Shown in pieces: positions 9,150-21,696 of a stretch of DNA of 64,000 nt. Made by a program: the position numbers and the translations under genes. How positions within the stretch are numbered: the first letter of the stretch is position 1; the number at the start of each line of letters is the position of its first letter. The stretch lies in assembly GCF_039614725.1 (NCBI RefSeq), contig NZ_CP154859.1:1550001-1614000 (forward strand), in the 5' to 3' direction. The DNA is from Thauera sp. JM12B12 (GTDB taxonomy: Bacteria; Pseudomonadota; Gammaproteobacteria; Burkholderiales; Rhodocyclaceae). Below the pieces are notes generated by a model, which was not told the DNA's origin, did not search any database, and was given only the letters and a program-made list of their open reading frames with translations.

Positions 9150-9920
9150 ATGTACGACGCAAACGGTAAGCTCGACAAGACCAACCTCGTCGAGGCCTAC
9201 GCCCCTCTGGTCAAGCGCATCGCCTTTCAGCTCATGTCCAAGCTGCCGGCCAGCGTGGACGTGGACGACCTCATCCAGAACGGCATGATGGGGCTGCTCG
9301 ATGCGCTCGGCCGCTATGAACATGGGCTGGGCGCGCAATTCGAGACCTATGCCGCGCAGCGCATCCGCGGCGCCATGCTCGATGGGCTGCGCGAGAACGA
9401 CTGGCTGCCGCGCAGCCTGCGCCGCGACATGCGCCGCATCGAGTCCGCCATCCACAGCCTCGAGCAGCAGTTCGGCCGCCAGCCTTCGGAAACCGAGCTC
9501 GCCACCGCCCTCGACATGCCGCTGGAGGAGTATCAGCGCATGCTGCAGGACGCGCGCGGCCACCAGCTCGTCTATCTCGAGGATTTCAACCGGGACGACG
9601 ATGACGACTATCTCGAGCGCCATTTCGCCCAGGAGGACAGCAATCCGCTCGATCTGCTCGAGGATGCGGACATGCGCCGCCGTCTCGTGGACGCCATCGA
9701 GCGCCTTCCCGAGCGCGAGCAGATGGTGATGGCCCTGTACTACGACGAGGAGCTCAACCTGCGCGAGATCGGCGAGGTGCTCGGCGTCACCGAATCGCGC
9801 GTATGCCAGCTGCACAGCCAGGCGGTCGCCCGCCTGCGTGCGTGCATCTTCGACGGCGGCGCCGCCATGCCCGCGGCACGCAAGCGTGGCCGCCCGCCCA
9901 AGAAGCCTGCGCCCAACTGA
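9150..9920 (+). CDS. fliA: RNA polymerase sigma-28 factor FliA
   Basis: FliA directs RNA polymerase to late flagellar and motility promoters and is held by FlgM (17386-17685) until the hook is complete. From this ATG the protein has 256 residues and begins MYDANGKLDKTNLVEAYAPLVKRIAF, as FliA homologues do. Regions 2 (DVDDLIQNGMMGLLDAL, FETYAAQRIRGAMLDGLRENDW), 3 and 4 (LPEREQMVMALYY, EIGEVLGVTESRVCQLHSQA) are complete. The frame is open further upstream and an ATG at 9033 would add 39 Ala/Gly/Ser-rich residues; it starts just past flhG. A basic tail RKRGRPPKKPAPN extends the C-terminus. Confidence 0.93.
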   Translation: MYDANGKLDKTNLVEAYAPLVKRIAFQLMSKLPASVDVDDLIQNGMMGLLDALGRYEHGLGAQFETYAAQRIRGAMLDGLRENDWLPRSLRRDMRRIESAIHSLEQQFGRQPSETELATALDMPLEEYQRMLQDARGHQLVYLEDFNRDDDDDYLERHFAQEDSNPLDLLEDADMRRRLVDAIERLPEREQMVMALYYDEELNLREIGEVLGVTESRVCQLHSQAVARLRACIFDGGAAMPAARKRGRPPKKPAPN

Positions 9921-9953
9921 TCATGAGCGCTCGCGCATTGAGCACCGCCCGCC

Positions 9954-10694
9954 ATGGATAAGATCAGCCTCGTCGGCCTCACGCTTGGCATCGCCGCGAT
10001 TGTCGTCGGCCAGGTGCTGGAGGGCGGTCACCTGTCCTCGCTGTTCCAGCCTACCGCCTTCCTCATCGTGATCGGCGGCACCCTGGGCGCGGTGATGCTG
10101 CAAAGCCCGTTGCGCACCTTCGTCGAGGGCATGCGGATGGGGCGCTGGGTGTTCGTCCCGCCAGCGGTGAGCCACCAGACGATCATCGATCAGGTGGCCA
10201 GCTGGAGCCAGGTCGCACGCAAGGAGGGTCTGCTGACGCTGGAGAACCAGATCGAGGGTCTGCCCGATCCCTTCATGCGCCGCGGCCTGCAGTTGCTCGT
10301 CGATGGCGTCGAGCCCAACCGGCTGCGCGAGGTGCTGGAGGTGGAGATCGGCGTCTGGGAAGGCCAGCTGCGCCAGTCCGCCCGCATCTGGGAAGCGGCC
10401 GGGGGCTATGCGCCGACGATCGGCATCCTCGGTGCGGTGATGGGGCTGATCCACGTGATGGAGAACCTCTCCGATCCGTCGCGGCTCGGTGCCGGCATCG
10501 CGGTGGCCTTCGTCGCCACCATCTACGGGGTGGGCTTCGCCAACCTGGTGTTCCTGCCGATCGCCAAGAAGCTTGCCGCGCACATCGTCATCCTCACCAC
10601 CCAGCGCGAGATGTTCGTCGATGGCCTGGTCGGCATCGCCAACGGCGACAACCCGCGCATCATCGCCAGCCGCATGCAGGGCTACGTGGTCTGA
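9954..10694 (+). CDS. motC: flagellar motor stator protein MotC (MotA/PomA family)
   Basis: MotA/TolQ/ExbB-family proton-channel subunit of the flagellar stator. The 246-residue length and four hydrophobic segments fit: two near the N-terminus (ISLVGLTLGIAAIVVGQVL, TAFLIVIGGTLGAVML), a cytoplasmic loop, then GYAPTIGILGAVMGLIHVMENL and AVAFVATIYGVGFANLVFLPIAKKL. The charged cytoplasmic loop that contacts FliG lies around 90-130. Position after fliA and before motD matches the motCD pair of Pseudomonas, which is why motC rather than motA is used. Confidence 0.9.
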   Translation: MDKISLVGLTLGIAAIVVGQVLEGGHLSSLFQPTAFLIVIGGTLGAVMLQSPLRTFVEGMRMGRWVFVPPAVSHQTIIDQVASWSQVARKEGLLTLENQIEGLPDPFMRRGLQLLVDGVEPNRLREVLEVEIGVWEGQLRQSARIWEAAGGYAPTIGILGAVMGLIHVMENLSDPSRLGAGIAVAFVATIYGVGFANLVFLPIAKKLAAHIVILTTQREMFVDGLVGIANGDNPRIIASRMQGYVV

Positions 10695-10714
10695 GCGCGG
10701 GCAGGGAGGACGAC

Positions 10715-11548
10715 ATGGGGCGCAGGCGCAGGGCTGAAGAGGAGCACGACAACCACGAGCGCTGGCTCGTGTCCTATGCCGACTTCATCACCCTGCTGTT
10801 CGCCTTCTTCGTGGTGATGTACTCGCTGTCGTCGGTGAACGAGGGCAAGTACCGCGTGCTGTCGGACTCGCTGGTGCAGGCTTTTCGCAACGTCGCCGTC
10901 AATGAGAGCGGCGACCAGATCGTGCTGCCGCAGGTGAGCGTGCTGCCCACCCGGCCGATCACCCAGCCCGCGCCACCCGCGGCGGACCCGGCGCTCGAAC
11001 AGCGGCGGCGCGAGACCGCGCAGCGCATGCGCAACATGGCCGACGAGATTCGCCGCGTGCTGTCGCCGCTGACCCAGGCGGGGCAGGTCAATGTGACCGA
11101 GGGCGCGTTCGGCGTGAGCGTGGAGATCAACGCGAGCCTGCTTTTCGCGCCGGGTGACTCGGCGCTCGGCCAGGAGGCGGTCGACGCCCTACGTGCGGTG
11201 GCCCAGGTGCTCGCGCCTGCGCCGTTCCCGATCACGGTCGAAGGGCACACCGACAACATCCCGATCAACACCTTCCGTTTCCCGTCCAACTGGGAGCTGT
11301 CGGCAGTGCGTGCGTCAACGGTCGCGCGGCTGTTCATCGACAACGGGGTGTCGCCCGATCGCCTGACCGCGGCAGGCTATGCCGACCAGCGGCCGGTCGC
11401 CGGCAACGAGGACGAGGTGGGGCGGGCGCGCAACCGGCGGGTGACCGTGCTGATCGAGTCGCGCACCGCCGATCTCGATGCGGAGCCGGGGCCCACGGTC
11501 ATTCCGACCGACGACCCGATCCGCTCGATCCTGCCCGAGGGCTTGTAG
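10715..11548 (+). CDS. motD: flagellar motor stator protein MotD (MotB family)
   Basis: MotB-family stator subunit that anchors MotC to peptidoglycan. The 277 residues contain a short cytoplasmic N-terminus MGRRRRAEEEHDNHERWLVSYADFITLLFAFFVVMYSLSS; the Asp in SYADF (about residue 24) is the expected proton carrier. A linker is followed by the plug region and an OmpA-like peptidoglycan-binding domain (ITVEGHTDNIPI, NWELSAVRASTVARLFI, AAGYADQRPVAGNEDEVGRARNRRVTVLI). It follows motC by 20 bases. The gene ends 14 bases from the convergent parC stop. Confidence 0.92.
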   Translation: MGRRRRAEEEHDNHERWLVSYADFITLLFAFFVVMYSLSSVNEGKYRVLSDSLVQAFRNVAVNESGDQIVLPQVSVLPTRPITQPAPPAADPALEQRRRETAQRMRNMADEIRRVLSPLTQAGQVNVTEGAFGVSVEINASLLFAPGDSALGQEAVDALRAVAQVLAPAPFPITVEGHTDNIPINTFRFPSNWELSAVRASTVARLFIDNGVSPDRLTAAGYADQRPVAGNEDEVGRARNRRVTVLIESRTADLDAEPGPTVIPTDDPIRSILPEGL

Positions 11549-11562
11549 GCCCGCCGGGCGCG

Positions 11563-14015
<2,453 letters not shown>

Positions 14016-14019
<4 letters not shown>

Positions 14020-14468
14020 GTATTCGAACTGCAGGCTGCGAGCAGTAGCGGGTGTGCGACATGCTCGAAAGGATTGATGACGGTGACGCCGCGCCAGGTG
14101 AAGCCGTGCTGCAGGTCCTCGCTCAGCAGCAGGCGGCAACGGTTTTCCGCAGCGACCGAGAGGATCAGGCCATCCCAGACCTGCATGCGGTGATCGCAGG
14201 CCAGGTCGATGGCCGCCTGAAAGCTCGGCCAGGTCGAATCGGCCACCTCGTAGGCATCGGACCAGTCGAGCAGGGCTGTGCGAACCGTTTCCGCATCGCG
14301 CTTGAGCTTTCCGGTCAGGACCCGGTACAACTCACCCAGCGTCTGGGCGGGAATCATCACCTCGCTCGCCGAGAGCGTTCCGAGCAGCACCCGGGCCGCA
14401 GCGCAACGTGCATTGTCGCCGGCGCCTTCCGCATAGGCGAGGATGTTGGTGTCGAGGGCGATCTTCAT
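14016..14468 (-). CDS. PIN-domain toxin, VapC family
   Basis: A 150-residue PIN-domain protein, predicted Mg-dependent ribonuclease acting as the toxin of a type II TA pair. The acidic residues expected at the active site are visible: D6 ([12 protein letters not shown]), E46 (TLGELYRVL), D99 ([10 protein letters not shown]) and E117/D118 ([10 protein letters not shown]). It starts 4 bases inside the end of the antitoxin gene and ends 4 bases inside parC, so the three frames are tightly chained. The RNA target cannot be told from sequence. Confidence 0.88.
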
Positions 14469-14716
14469 TGGCCGCGGTCGTACAACTCGGCGCGGGTCCA
14501 GTTGCGGTTGTCCGCAACGGGCTCCCCATCTAGCCGGGCAAGCAGGCGAGCGCGCGCCTTGGTTCGATCGTGGTCGAGTTCCGTCCCGACGACAGCGGGG
14601 CTGATGGTTGCAACAGGGCGACCGTGGGACAGGACCGTAACGGTTTCACCCTGGCTCACTTGGCGCAGCAGGCTGGAGAACTGTCGGTTTGCTTCGGCAG
14701 CGGAGACGGTATGCAT
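14465..14716 (-). CDS. Phd/YefM-family antitoxin
   Basis: An 83-residue antitoxin with the Phd/YefM fold: MHTVSAAEANRQFSSLLRQV at the N-terminus and GETVTVLSHGRPVATISP in the DNA-binding core, followed by a charged C-terminal tail (about 45-83) that would wrap the toxin. I chose the ATG at 14716 because the homologous core begins there; the frame is open further back but enters the palindrome at 14735-14765. It probably binds that palindrome and represses the operon. Overlaps the toxin gene by 4 bases. Confidence 0.85.
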   Translation of the reverse strand: MHTVSAAEANRQFSSLLRQVSQGETVTVLSHGRPVATISPAVVGTELDHDRTKARARLLARLDGEPVADNRNWTRAELYDRGQ

Positions 14717-14734
14717 ATCGGGTCCTTCGCTATG

Positions 14735-14765
14735 AACTAAAGTAGTGAATGTCACTACTTTAGTT
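14735..14765. promoter_or_regulatory. perfect palindrome, probable antitoxin operator
   Basis: Two perfect 14-base arms, AACTAAAGTAGTGA and its reverse complement, separated by three bases, stand 19 bp before the antitoxin ATG and 41 bp after the parE stop. The AT-rich arms do not resemble a Rho-independent terminator, since no GC stem or T-run follows. Phd/VapB-type antitoxins usually bind such inverted repeats over their own promoter; this is inferred here from position. Confidence 0.75.
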
Positions 14766-14806
14766 CCGGTGGTCTGATCGGGCAATGTCGATGTACCCGC
14801 TGGCGC

Positions 14807-16876
<2,070 letters not shown>

Positions 16877-16880
16877 TCAG

Positions 16881-17372
16881 TCAGGCGCTGCCGAGCATGC
16901 GCCCGCCACCCACGGCCCGTGTATGGCCTTCGGCGTCGTACAGGGGCGCCTGGTCCGCTGCCGAGAGCAGCACCGACAGCGCAGCCTGGTTGTGCGCCAT
17001 GCGCTCGAGGATCAGCTTGCCGTTGATGGCATTGCGTTCGCTCGCCGTGCGTGCGAGGCCGAGCACTTCGTCCCAGCGCCCGAGCACGCGCGGCAGCCCG
17101 TCGAGCAGGCTGCGGATGCTCGCATCCGTGGTGACGAGCCCGAGCCGGCCGAGCAGTAGCGCGCGGTCGTCCGACAGGCGCTGCAGGCGGCGGTAGCGCT
17201 CGTTCTTGTCGGGGACGAGTGCGAGCAGGGCGTCGGTGTCACCGGAACTCAGGAGCGCCTCCTCCTGCTCGAGCAGGGCGATGAACTCCCTGAGCTGGAT
17301 CGCCTCCGCCTCGATCAGCAGGGCGAGGCGCTGCTGATCGGCGGGCGTGGGTGCGGCGGGGCTGCGGTTCAT
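16881..17372 (-). CDS. flgN: flagellar export chaperone FlgN
   Basis: FlgN is the cytoplasmic chaperone for hook-associated proteins FlgK and FlgL. The 163-residue product is mostly helical, with long Leu/Glu/Arg-rich stretches (LALLIEAEAIQLREFIALLEQEEALLSSGDTDALL), the family LxxLL-E-E-xAL pattern, and a C-terminal helix NQAALSVLLSAADQAPLYDAEGHTR. Identification also rests on position immediately downstream of flgM. I chose the ATG at 17372 since it begins just after the flgM end and gives normal length. Confidence 0.85.
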   Translation of the reverse strand: MNRSPAAPTPADQQRLALLIEAEAIQLREFIALLEQEEALLSSGDTDALLALVPDKNERYRRLQRLSDDRALLLGRLGLVTTDASIRSLLDGLPRVLGRWDEVLGLARTASERNAINGKLILERMAHNQAALSVLLSAADQAPLYDAEGHTRAVGGGRMLGSA

Positions 17373-17385
17373 CGCCTGGCGATGA

Positions 17386-17685
17386 TCAGCGCTGGTTAGC
17401 CAGCATTTCGCGGACACTGGCGATCAGCCCATCGGCGATGCGACCGGCGTCCACCTTGAAATCGCCGTTGGCGATCGCCTGCTTGATCTCCTCGACGCGC
17501 TGCTTGTCCACGACCGGCGTCTGCGCGATGACCGTTTCGGCCTTCTGCAGGCTGGCCGACAGCGAAGAAAGCTGAACCTTCTCGCTACCGCCGGAGACTG
17601 TCGTGGCCGGACCTGCCGGGTTGCGCGGGCGGGCCTCGCCTGTGGCGCTGGGGGCAATCGATTTGCCCGTGCTTTCGATCTTCAT
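17386..17685 (-). CDS. flgM: anti-sigma-28 factor FlgM
   Basis: FlgM binds FliA and blocks it until exported through the finished hook. The 99-residue length and C-terminal half match the family: VQLSSLSASLQKAETVIAQ and VDKQRVEEIKQAIANGDFKVDAGRIADGLI, the sigma-binding helices. The N-terminal half is low in order, as usual. It has its own sigma-28 promoter at 17720-17746, so FliA should drive the synthesis of its own inhibitor. Followed by flgN with 13 bases between. Confidence 0.94.
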   Translation of the reverse strand: MKIESTGKSIAPSATGEARPRNPAGPATTVSGGSEKVQLSSLSASLQKAETVIAQTPVVDKQRVEEIKQAIANGDFKVDAGRIADGLIASVREMLANQR

Positions 17686-17719
17686 GGCGCGGTTCCCATA
17701 CAGAATGACTCTGACGTTC

Positions 17720-17746
17720 TTTTCGGCGTCGCGCGACAAAACTTTA
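17720..17746 (-). promoter_or_regulatory. sigma-28 promoter of flgM
   Basis: Read on the minus strand: TAAAGTTT (17739-17746), an 11-bp spacer, and GCCGAAAA (17720-17727), against the consensus TAAAGTTT-N11-GCCGATAA. The -35 matches in all positions and the -10 differs at one. It lies 35 bp upstream of the flgM start. Confidence 0.85.
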
Positions 17747-17777
17747 GGGATTTATCGATGGGGCGCGCCGCGACCGC

Positions 17778-18506
17778 TCAGAACGCCACCTCCACGCTGC
17801 CGCCGGCCTGGGCGATGCCGGTGACCACCTGTCCGTTGGCAAGGCGCACGCGAACGCTCTCGCCCGGTGCGGCGTTGTTCATCGCGCGCCCTTCGCTTGC
17901 TACGCGGAAGCCAGGACCGCTGCTGACGACGGGCACCGTCTGGCCCTGACGTACCGCGTGCGGCACACGCAGCATGTCGCCGCGCAGCGGACTGCCAGCG
18001 GCGATCGCGATGCGGGTGTGGTGGCCCATCGCCTGCGTGCCGTCGGTGAGCAGGTTGTCGGGCAGGGCGGTGAGGTCGCCCCGGCGCTGGCCGAGGTCCG
18101 CGGGGCCGAGCACCTGCCCGGCACGCAGCGGGCGGGCGGCAACCAGGTAGTCCGCGACCACGGCCACCTGCGCCTGCAGGTAGGCCGTCCAGGTGACCGG
18201 CGAATCGCAGCGCACCCCGACACTGATCCGGCCCCAGGCCCGGGTGCCCGCAGGCAGGAAGGGCTCGATCGCCGCGCAGGCTGGCAACTGGTTGTTCGGA
18301 TCGAGCGGACTGACCTGGATCGTCACTTCGCCCGGCAGCCCTGCGGCTTGCCGGTGCAGGAATTCGAGCACGCGGGCTTCGACCGCGCCGGACGGCTGTT
18401 GCGCGCCCGCGGGCACGGCGAGCAGGCCGAGTGCAGCGAGCAAGACGCCACGGGCGATCAAGCGAAGCGGACGGGGGGCGGTGGGGCGATCAGGTCGGCT
18501 GGGCAT
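17778..18506 (-). CDS. flgA: flagellar P-ring assembly chaperone FlgA
   Basis: FlgA is a periplasmic chaperone needed to assemble the P-ring from FlgI. The 242-residue product has a signal peptide (RLIARGVLLAALGLLAVPAGAQ) and the SAF-like C-terminal domain, visible as ADYLVAARPLRAGQVLGPADLGQRRGDL, and the ending VRLANGQVVTGIAQAGGSVEVAF typical of FlgA. I chose the ATG at 18506, directly before the basic region of the signal peptide. It is upstream of flgM and divergent from flgB. Confidence 0.92.
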   Translation of the reverse strand: MPSRPDRPTAPRPLRLIARGVLLAALGLLAVPAGAQQPSGAVEARVLEFLHRQAAGLPGEVTIQVSPLDPNNQLPACAAIEPFLPAGTRAWGRISVGVRCDSPVTWTAYLQAQVAVVADYLVAARPLRAGQVLGPADLGQRRGDLTALPDNLLTDGTQAMGHHTRIAIAAGSPLRGDMLRVPHAVRQGQTVPVVSSGPGFRVASEGRAMNNAAPGESVRVRLANGQVVTGIAQAGGSVEVAF

Positions 18507-18671
18507 GGCCCGATTGCACCACGACGCCGGTCCGTGAGGCAACCGCGCATGCCCGCGGCGCGCCATCACCCGCGGCGAGCGGCAAGGCTTGCCGGGTGGT
18601 AGCGGCGAAATTGGCCGGTGTTTCCGCCGTTTATCGGCAAAAGAGGGCTGCCGCCTGCCGGCTAACATGGC

Positions 18672-18686
18672 TGGCATGGAAACTGC
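18672..18686 (+). promoter_or_regulatory. sigma-54 promoter before flgB
   Basis: TGGCAT-N5-CTGC, with GG and GC at exact -24/-12 spacing, lies 41 bp before the flgB ATG. It departs from TGGCAC-N5-TTGCA at two positions. Loose CGGCA/TGCCG half-sites lie 8-50 bp upstream (about 18625-18665). Expected to require sigma-54 and an enhancer-binding protein such as FleR. Confidence 0.6.
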
Positions 18687-18727
18687 GACCGGAGCTTGCC
18701 GATCGCCTCGCCCAAGGAGTCAGCGCG

Positions 18728-19135
18728 ATGAAGACCCTCTTCGACCGGAGCATCCAGTTCCACCAGACCGCCCTCAACCTGCAGGCCCATCGCCAGCAGT
18801 TGATCGCCTCCAACATCGCCAACGCCGACACACCCAATTACAAGGCCAGGGACGTGGACTTCCGGTCTGCGTTGCAGGGCGCGCTGAATACGGCCAGGGG
18901 CGGCGGCGTCGCGCTCGCCACGACCCGGCCCGGACACATTGCCGGCGGCAGCGCGCCGACGCTGGAGAGCCTGACCGGCTACCGGCCCGAGCTGCAGTCC
19001 GCGGTCGATGGCAACACCGTCAACATGGACGTCGAGCGCGCCAACTTCGCCGAGAACGCGCTGCACTACGAGGCCAGCGTCACCTTCATCAACGGCATGC
19101 TGCGCTCGATGAACACCGCGATCACCGGCCAGTAA
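18728..19135 (+). CDS. flgB: flagellar proximal rod protein FlgB
   Basis: FlgB forms part of the proximal rod. The 135-residue product has the rod-family N-terminal helix [30 protein letters not shown] and the C-terminal partner helix [25 protein letters not shown]. It opens the flgBCDEFGHIJKL run and is preceded by a sigma-54 type promoter at 18672-18686. The ATG at 18728 has an AAGGAG-like ribosome site at about 18713. Confidence 0.96.
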   Translation: MKTLFDRSIQFHQTALNLQAHRQQLIASNIANADTPNYKARDVDFRSALQGALNTARGGGVALATTRPGHIAGGSAPTLESLTGYRPELQSAVDGNTVNMDVERANFAENALHYEASVTFINGMLRSMNTAITGQ

Positions 19136-19146
19136 GGGGAATCACC

Positions 19147-19554
19147 ATGAGCATGCTCAACGTCTTCCAGATCGCCGGCTCCGCGCTCAATGCGCAGTCG
19201 CTGCGGCTCAACACCACGGCCTCGAACCTCGCCAACGCCGACAGCGTGACGGCCGAGGACGGTCAGCCCTACCGCGCGAAGCAGGTGGTGTTCTCGGCGC
19301 AGCCGGTCGCAGGCCCCGCTGCCGTGGGCGTGCAGGTGGCCGGCGTCGTGGAGAGTACCGCGCCGCTGCGGCTGGTGTATGAACCGAACAACCCCGCTGC
19401 CAACGCCGATGGCTACGTCGAGATGCCCAACGTCAACGTCGTCGAGGAGATGGTGAACATGATCTCCGCCTCGCGTTCGTACCAGAACAACGCCGAGGTG
19501 ATGAACACGGCACGGACCTTGCTTCAGCGTACCTTGCAGATTGGCCAGTCGTGA
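19147..19554 (+). CDS. flgC: flagellar proximal rod protein FlgC
   Basis: FlgC is the second proximal rod protein. The 135-residue product begins [33 protein letters not shown], the rod-protein ANNLANxxT-type motif, and ends with [44 protein letters not shown], the axial-protein C-terminal signature. It lies 11 bases after flgB. Confidence 0.96.
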   Translation: MSMLNVFQIAGSALNAQSLRLNTTASNLANADSVTAEDGQPYRAKQVVFSAQPVAGPAAVGVQVAGVVESTAPLRLVYEPNNPAANADGYVEMPNVNVVEEMVNMISASRSYQNNAEVMNTARTLLQRTLQIGQS

Positions 19555-19615
19555 TCACCCGTCGGTGATCGAAGGCCGGCCGTGACGCGGAGACCGCCGC
19601 GAGCAGGAGAGAGGA

Positions 19616-20293
19616 ATGAGCACCGTATCGAACGCCCAGAGCACCGCAGCCAGCGTGCTTGCCAACATCAACACCCGCGAGAAGAAGGCCGACGCGGCCG
19701 CCTCCGAGGACATGAACGCGCGCTTCCTGACGCTGCTCACCACGCAGCTCCGGAACCAGGACCCGCTCAACCCGATGGAGAACGCCGAGGTCACCTCGCA
19801 GCTCGCGCAGATGAGCACGGTCGATGGCATCGAGCGCCTGAACAAGATGTTCCAGTCCTTCGTCGACAGCCAGAACGCCAACGACTCGATGCAGGCTGCG
19901 GCGCTGGTCGGGCGCGGCGTGCTGGTCGAAGGGCGGAAGCTCGCGCTGACCGAGTCGGGCGCGATCGGGGGCTTCGAACTCGACACCGCGGCCGACAAGG
20001 TGGTGCTGTCGATCAAGGACGCCTCCGGGCTGGAGGTGAAGCAGATCCAGCTCGACGATGTCGCCGCCGGCAGCCAGAACTTCGTCTGGGATGGCACCGC
20101 CAACGATGGCTCGCGCGCCGCAGACGGCGTCTACACCCTGGAGCTGAGCGCGACCCTGGAGGGCGAGAAGGTCACCGGCCGCACCCTCGAGTTCGGCCCG
20201 GTCACCAGCGTGATCCGTGGCGCCGCCGGCACCGACTTCCAGGTCGGCTCGCTCGGCATCTTCAAGTACGACGACATCAAGCAGATCCTCTGA
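19616..20293 (+). CDS. flgD: flagellar hook capping protein FlgD
   Basis: FlgD is the scaffold cap that guides FlgE assembly at the hook tip. The 225-residue product has the conserved N-terminal block FLTLLTTQLRNQDPLNPMENAEVTSQLAQMSTVDGIERLN, followed by the globular Ig-like half (WDGTANDGSRAADGVYTLELSA). It is followed by flgE after 15 bases and preceded by an AGGAG site (19604-19608). Confidence 0.95.
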   Translation: MSTVSNAQSTAASVLANINTREKKADAAASEDMNARFLTLLTTQLRNQDPLNPMENAEVTSQLAQMSTVDGIERLNKMFQSFVDSQNANDSMQAAALVGRGVLVEGRKLALTESGAIGGFELDTAADKVVLSIKDASGLEVKQIQLDDVAAGSQNFVWDGTANDGSRAADGVYTLELSATLEGEKVTGRTLEFGPVTSVIRGAAGTDFQVGSLGIFKYDDIKQIL

Positions 20294-20308
20294 TCCGGAG
20301 CCCCGATC

Positions 20309-21664
20309 ATGTCTTTCCAGCAAGGTTTGAGTGGCCTCAACGTTTCCTCCAAGGCCCTGGACATCATCTCGAACAACGTCGCCAATACGAACACCGTGGG
20401 CTTCAAGAGCGGCGGGGCGATCTTCGGGGACGTCTATGCGGCGTCGCTGACCGGGTCGGTCTCCGGCACGCAGGTCGGCGCCGGCAGCACGCTCGGCGCG
20501 GTCCGACAGTCCTTCACCCAGGGCAATCTCACCACCACCAACAATCCGCTCGATCTGGCGATCAATGGCGACGGCTTCTTCATCATCGGTCGTGCGGATG
20601 GTCCGAACGTCTACACGCGCAACGGGCAGTTCGAGCTCGACAAGGACGGCTTCATCATCACGCCGACCGGCGAGAAGCTGATGGGTTTCCAGAGTCCGGC
20701 GGCGGTCGGGCAGTTGCCCAGCCCGGTCGGCGGCCTCAAGGAGGTCCAGATTCCGATCATCGGCTCCCTGCCGCAGACCACGAGCAGGATCGACGTCGGT
20801 GGAAACCTGGACGCGAACTCACTGAGTCCGGCCGAGGCCTACTCCGCGCTGCTTGGCAATACCTTCGAATTCCCCCGGCCGCTCGGCGTGCCGGCCAGCG
20901 ACGCCTGGCGCGATGCACGCACCTACAACTTCTCGACCTCGATCGAGGTGTTCGACAGCCTCGGAAAGTCGCACGAATTCTCCTTCTACTTCGTGAAGGA
21001 GAACGTGAGCCAGGGTGGCGCCCAGAACACCTGGAACGTGTTCACCAGCGTCGATGGGGACTATCCGCTGGGGGTCGATCCCCTGACCGGTGCCGTGTCC
21101 GACCCCAGTGTCCTCTGGACCCTGACCTTCAACGAGAACGGTACGATCCAGACGCCGATCGTCGGCCCCAGCGCCACATCCCCGATCAACGTTCCCGCGG
21201 CCTATACGCCGGGCGCGTCCCCGATCAGCTTCTACACGGACTTCAGCAGCATGCGTCAGATCGGGGGGCCCTACCTGATCACCGAGCTCACGCAGAACGG
21301 TTACACCGGCGGCGAACTGGCGGGTGTGTCCGTCGGTCGCGATGGCGTCCTTACCGGGCGCTACACCAACGGCGAGACGGTCGCGCTCGCTCAGCTCGCC
21401 ATCCAGACCTTCCGCAATCCCAACGCGCTGAACTCGATCGGCAACAACTACTGGGAGGCGACGCTCGACTCCGGCCTCACCGCCCCGACCAAGCCCGGCG
21501 AGGGCGTGGCGGGCGTGATCTCCTCCGGCATGGTGGAGGACGCCAACGTCGAGCTCACCCAGGAGCTGGTGCAGATGATCATCCAGCAGCGCAACTACCA
21601 GGCCAACGCGCAATCCATCAAGGCGCAGGACCAGATCCTGCAGACCCTGGTGAACCTGCGCTGA
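20309..21664 (+). CDS. flgE: flagellar hook protein FlgE
   Basis: FlgE builds the universal-joint hook. The 451-residue product starts MSFQQGLSGLNVSSKALDIISNNVANTNTVGFKSG and ends VELTQELVQMIIQQRNYQANAQSIKAQDQILQTLVNLR, the paired helices of the axial family. The middle part (about 150-380) holds the exposed hook domains and is typical in length. Confidence 0.96.
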   Translation: MSFQQGLSGLNVSSKALDIISNNVANTNTVGFKSGGAIFGDVYAASLTGSVSGTQVGAGSTLGAVRQSFTQGNLTTTNNPLDLAINGDGFFIIGRADGPNVYTRNGQFELDKDGFIITPTGEKLMGFQSPAAVGQLPSPVGGLKEVQIPIIGSLPQTTSRIDVGGNLDANSLSPAEAYSALLGNTFEFPRPLGVPASDAWRDARTYNFSTSIEVFDSLGKSHEFSFYFVKENVSQGGAQNTWNVFTSVDGDYPLGVDPLTGAVSDPSVLWTLTFNENGTIQTPIVGPSATSPINVPAAYTPGASPISFYTDFSSMRQIGGPYLITELTQNGYTGGELAGVSVGRDGVLTGRYTNGETVALAQLAIQTFRNPNALNSIGNNYWEATLDSGLTAPTKPGEGVAGVISSGMVEDANVELTQELVQMIIQQRNYQANAQSIKAQDQILQTLVNLR

Positions 21665-21696
21665 GCCTGAACCGTCGATAACGCAAGAGGCCAGCG

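Noticed and set aside
11370..11384. CGGCA-N5-TGCCG palindrome in motD as an operator
   Set aside because: It coincides with codons for the conserved AAGYAD segment of the OmpA-like domain, so protein constraint alone may explain it. It is counted in the motif list but not annotated as a site.
18640..18660. Palindrome CGGCA...TGCCG before flgB as a further perfect member of the motif family
   Set aside because: The spacer is 9 bp instead of 5, so it is only a pair of half-sites.
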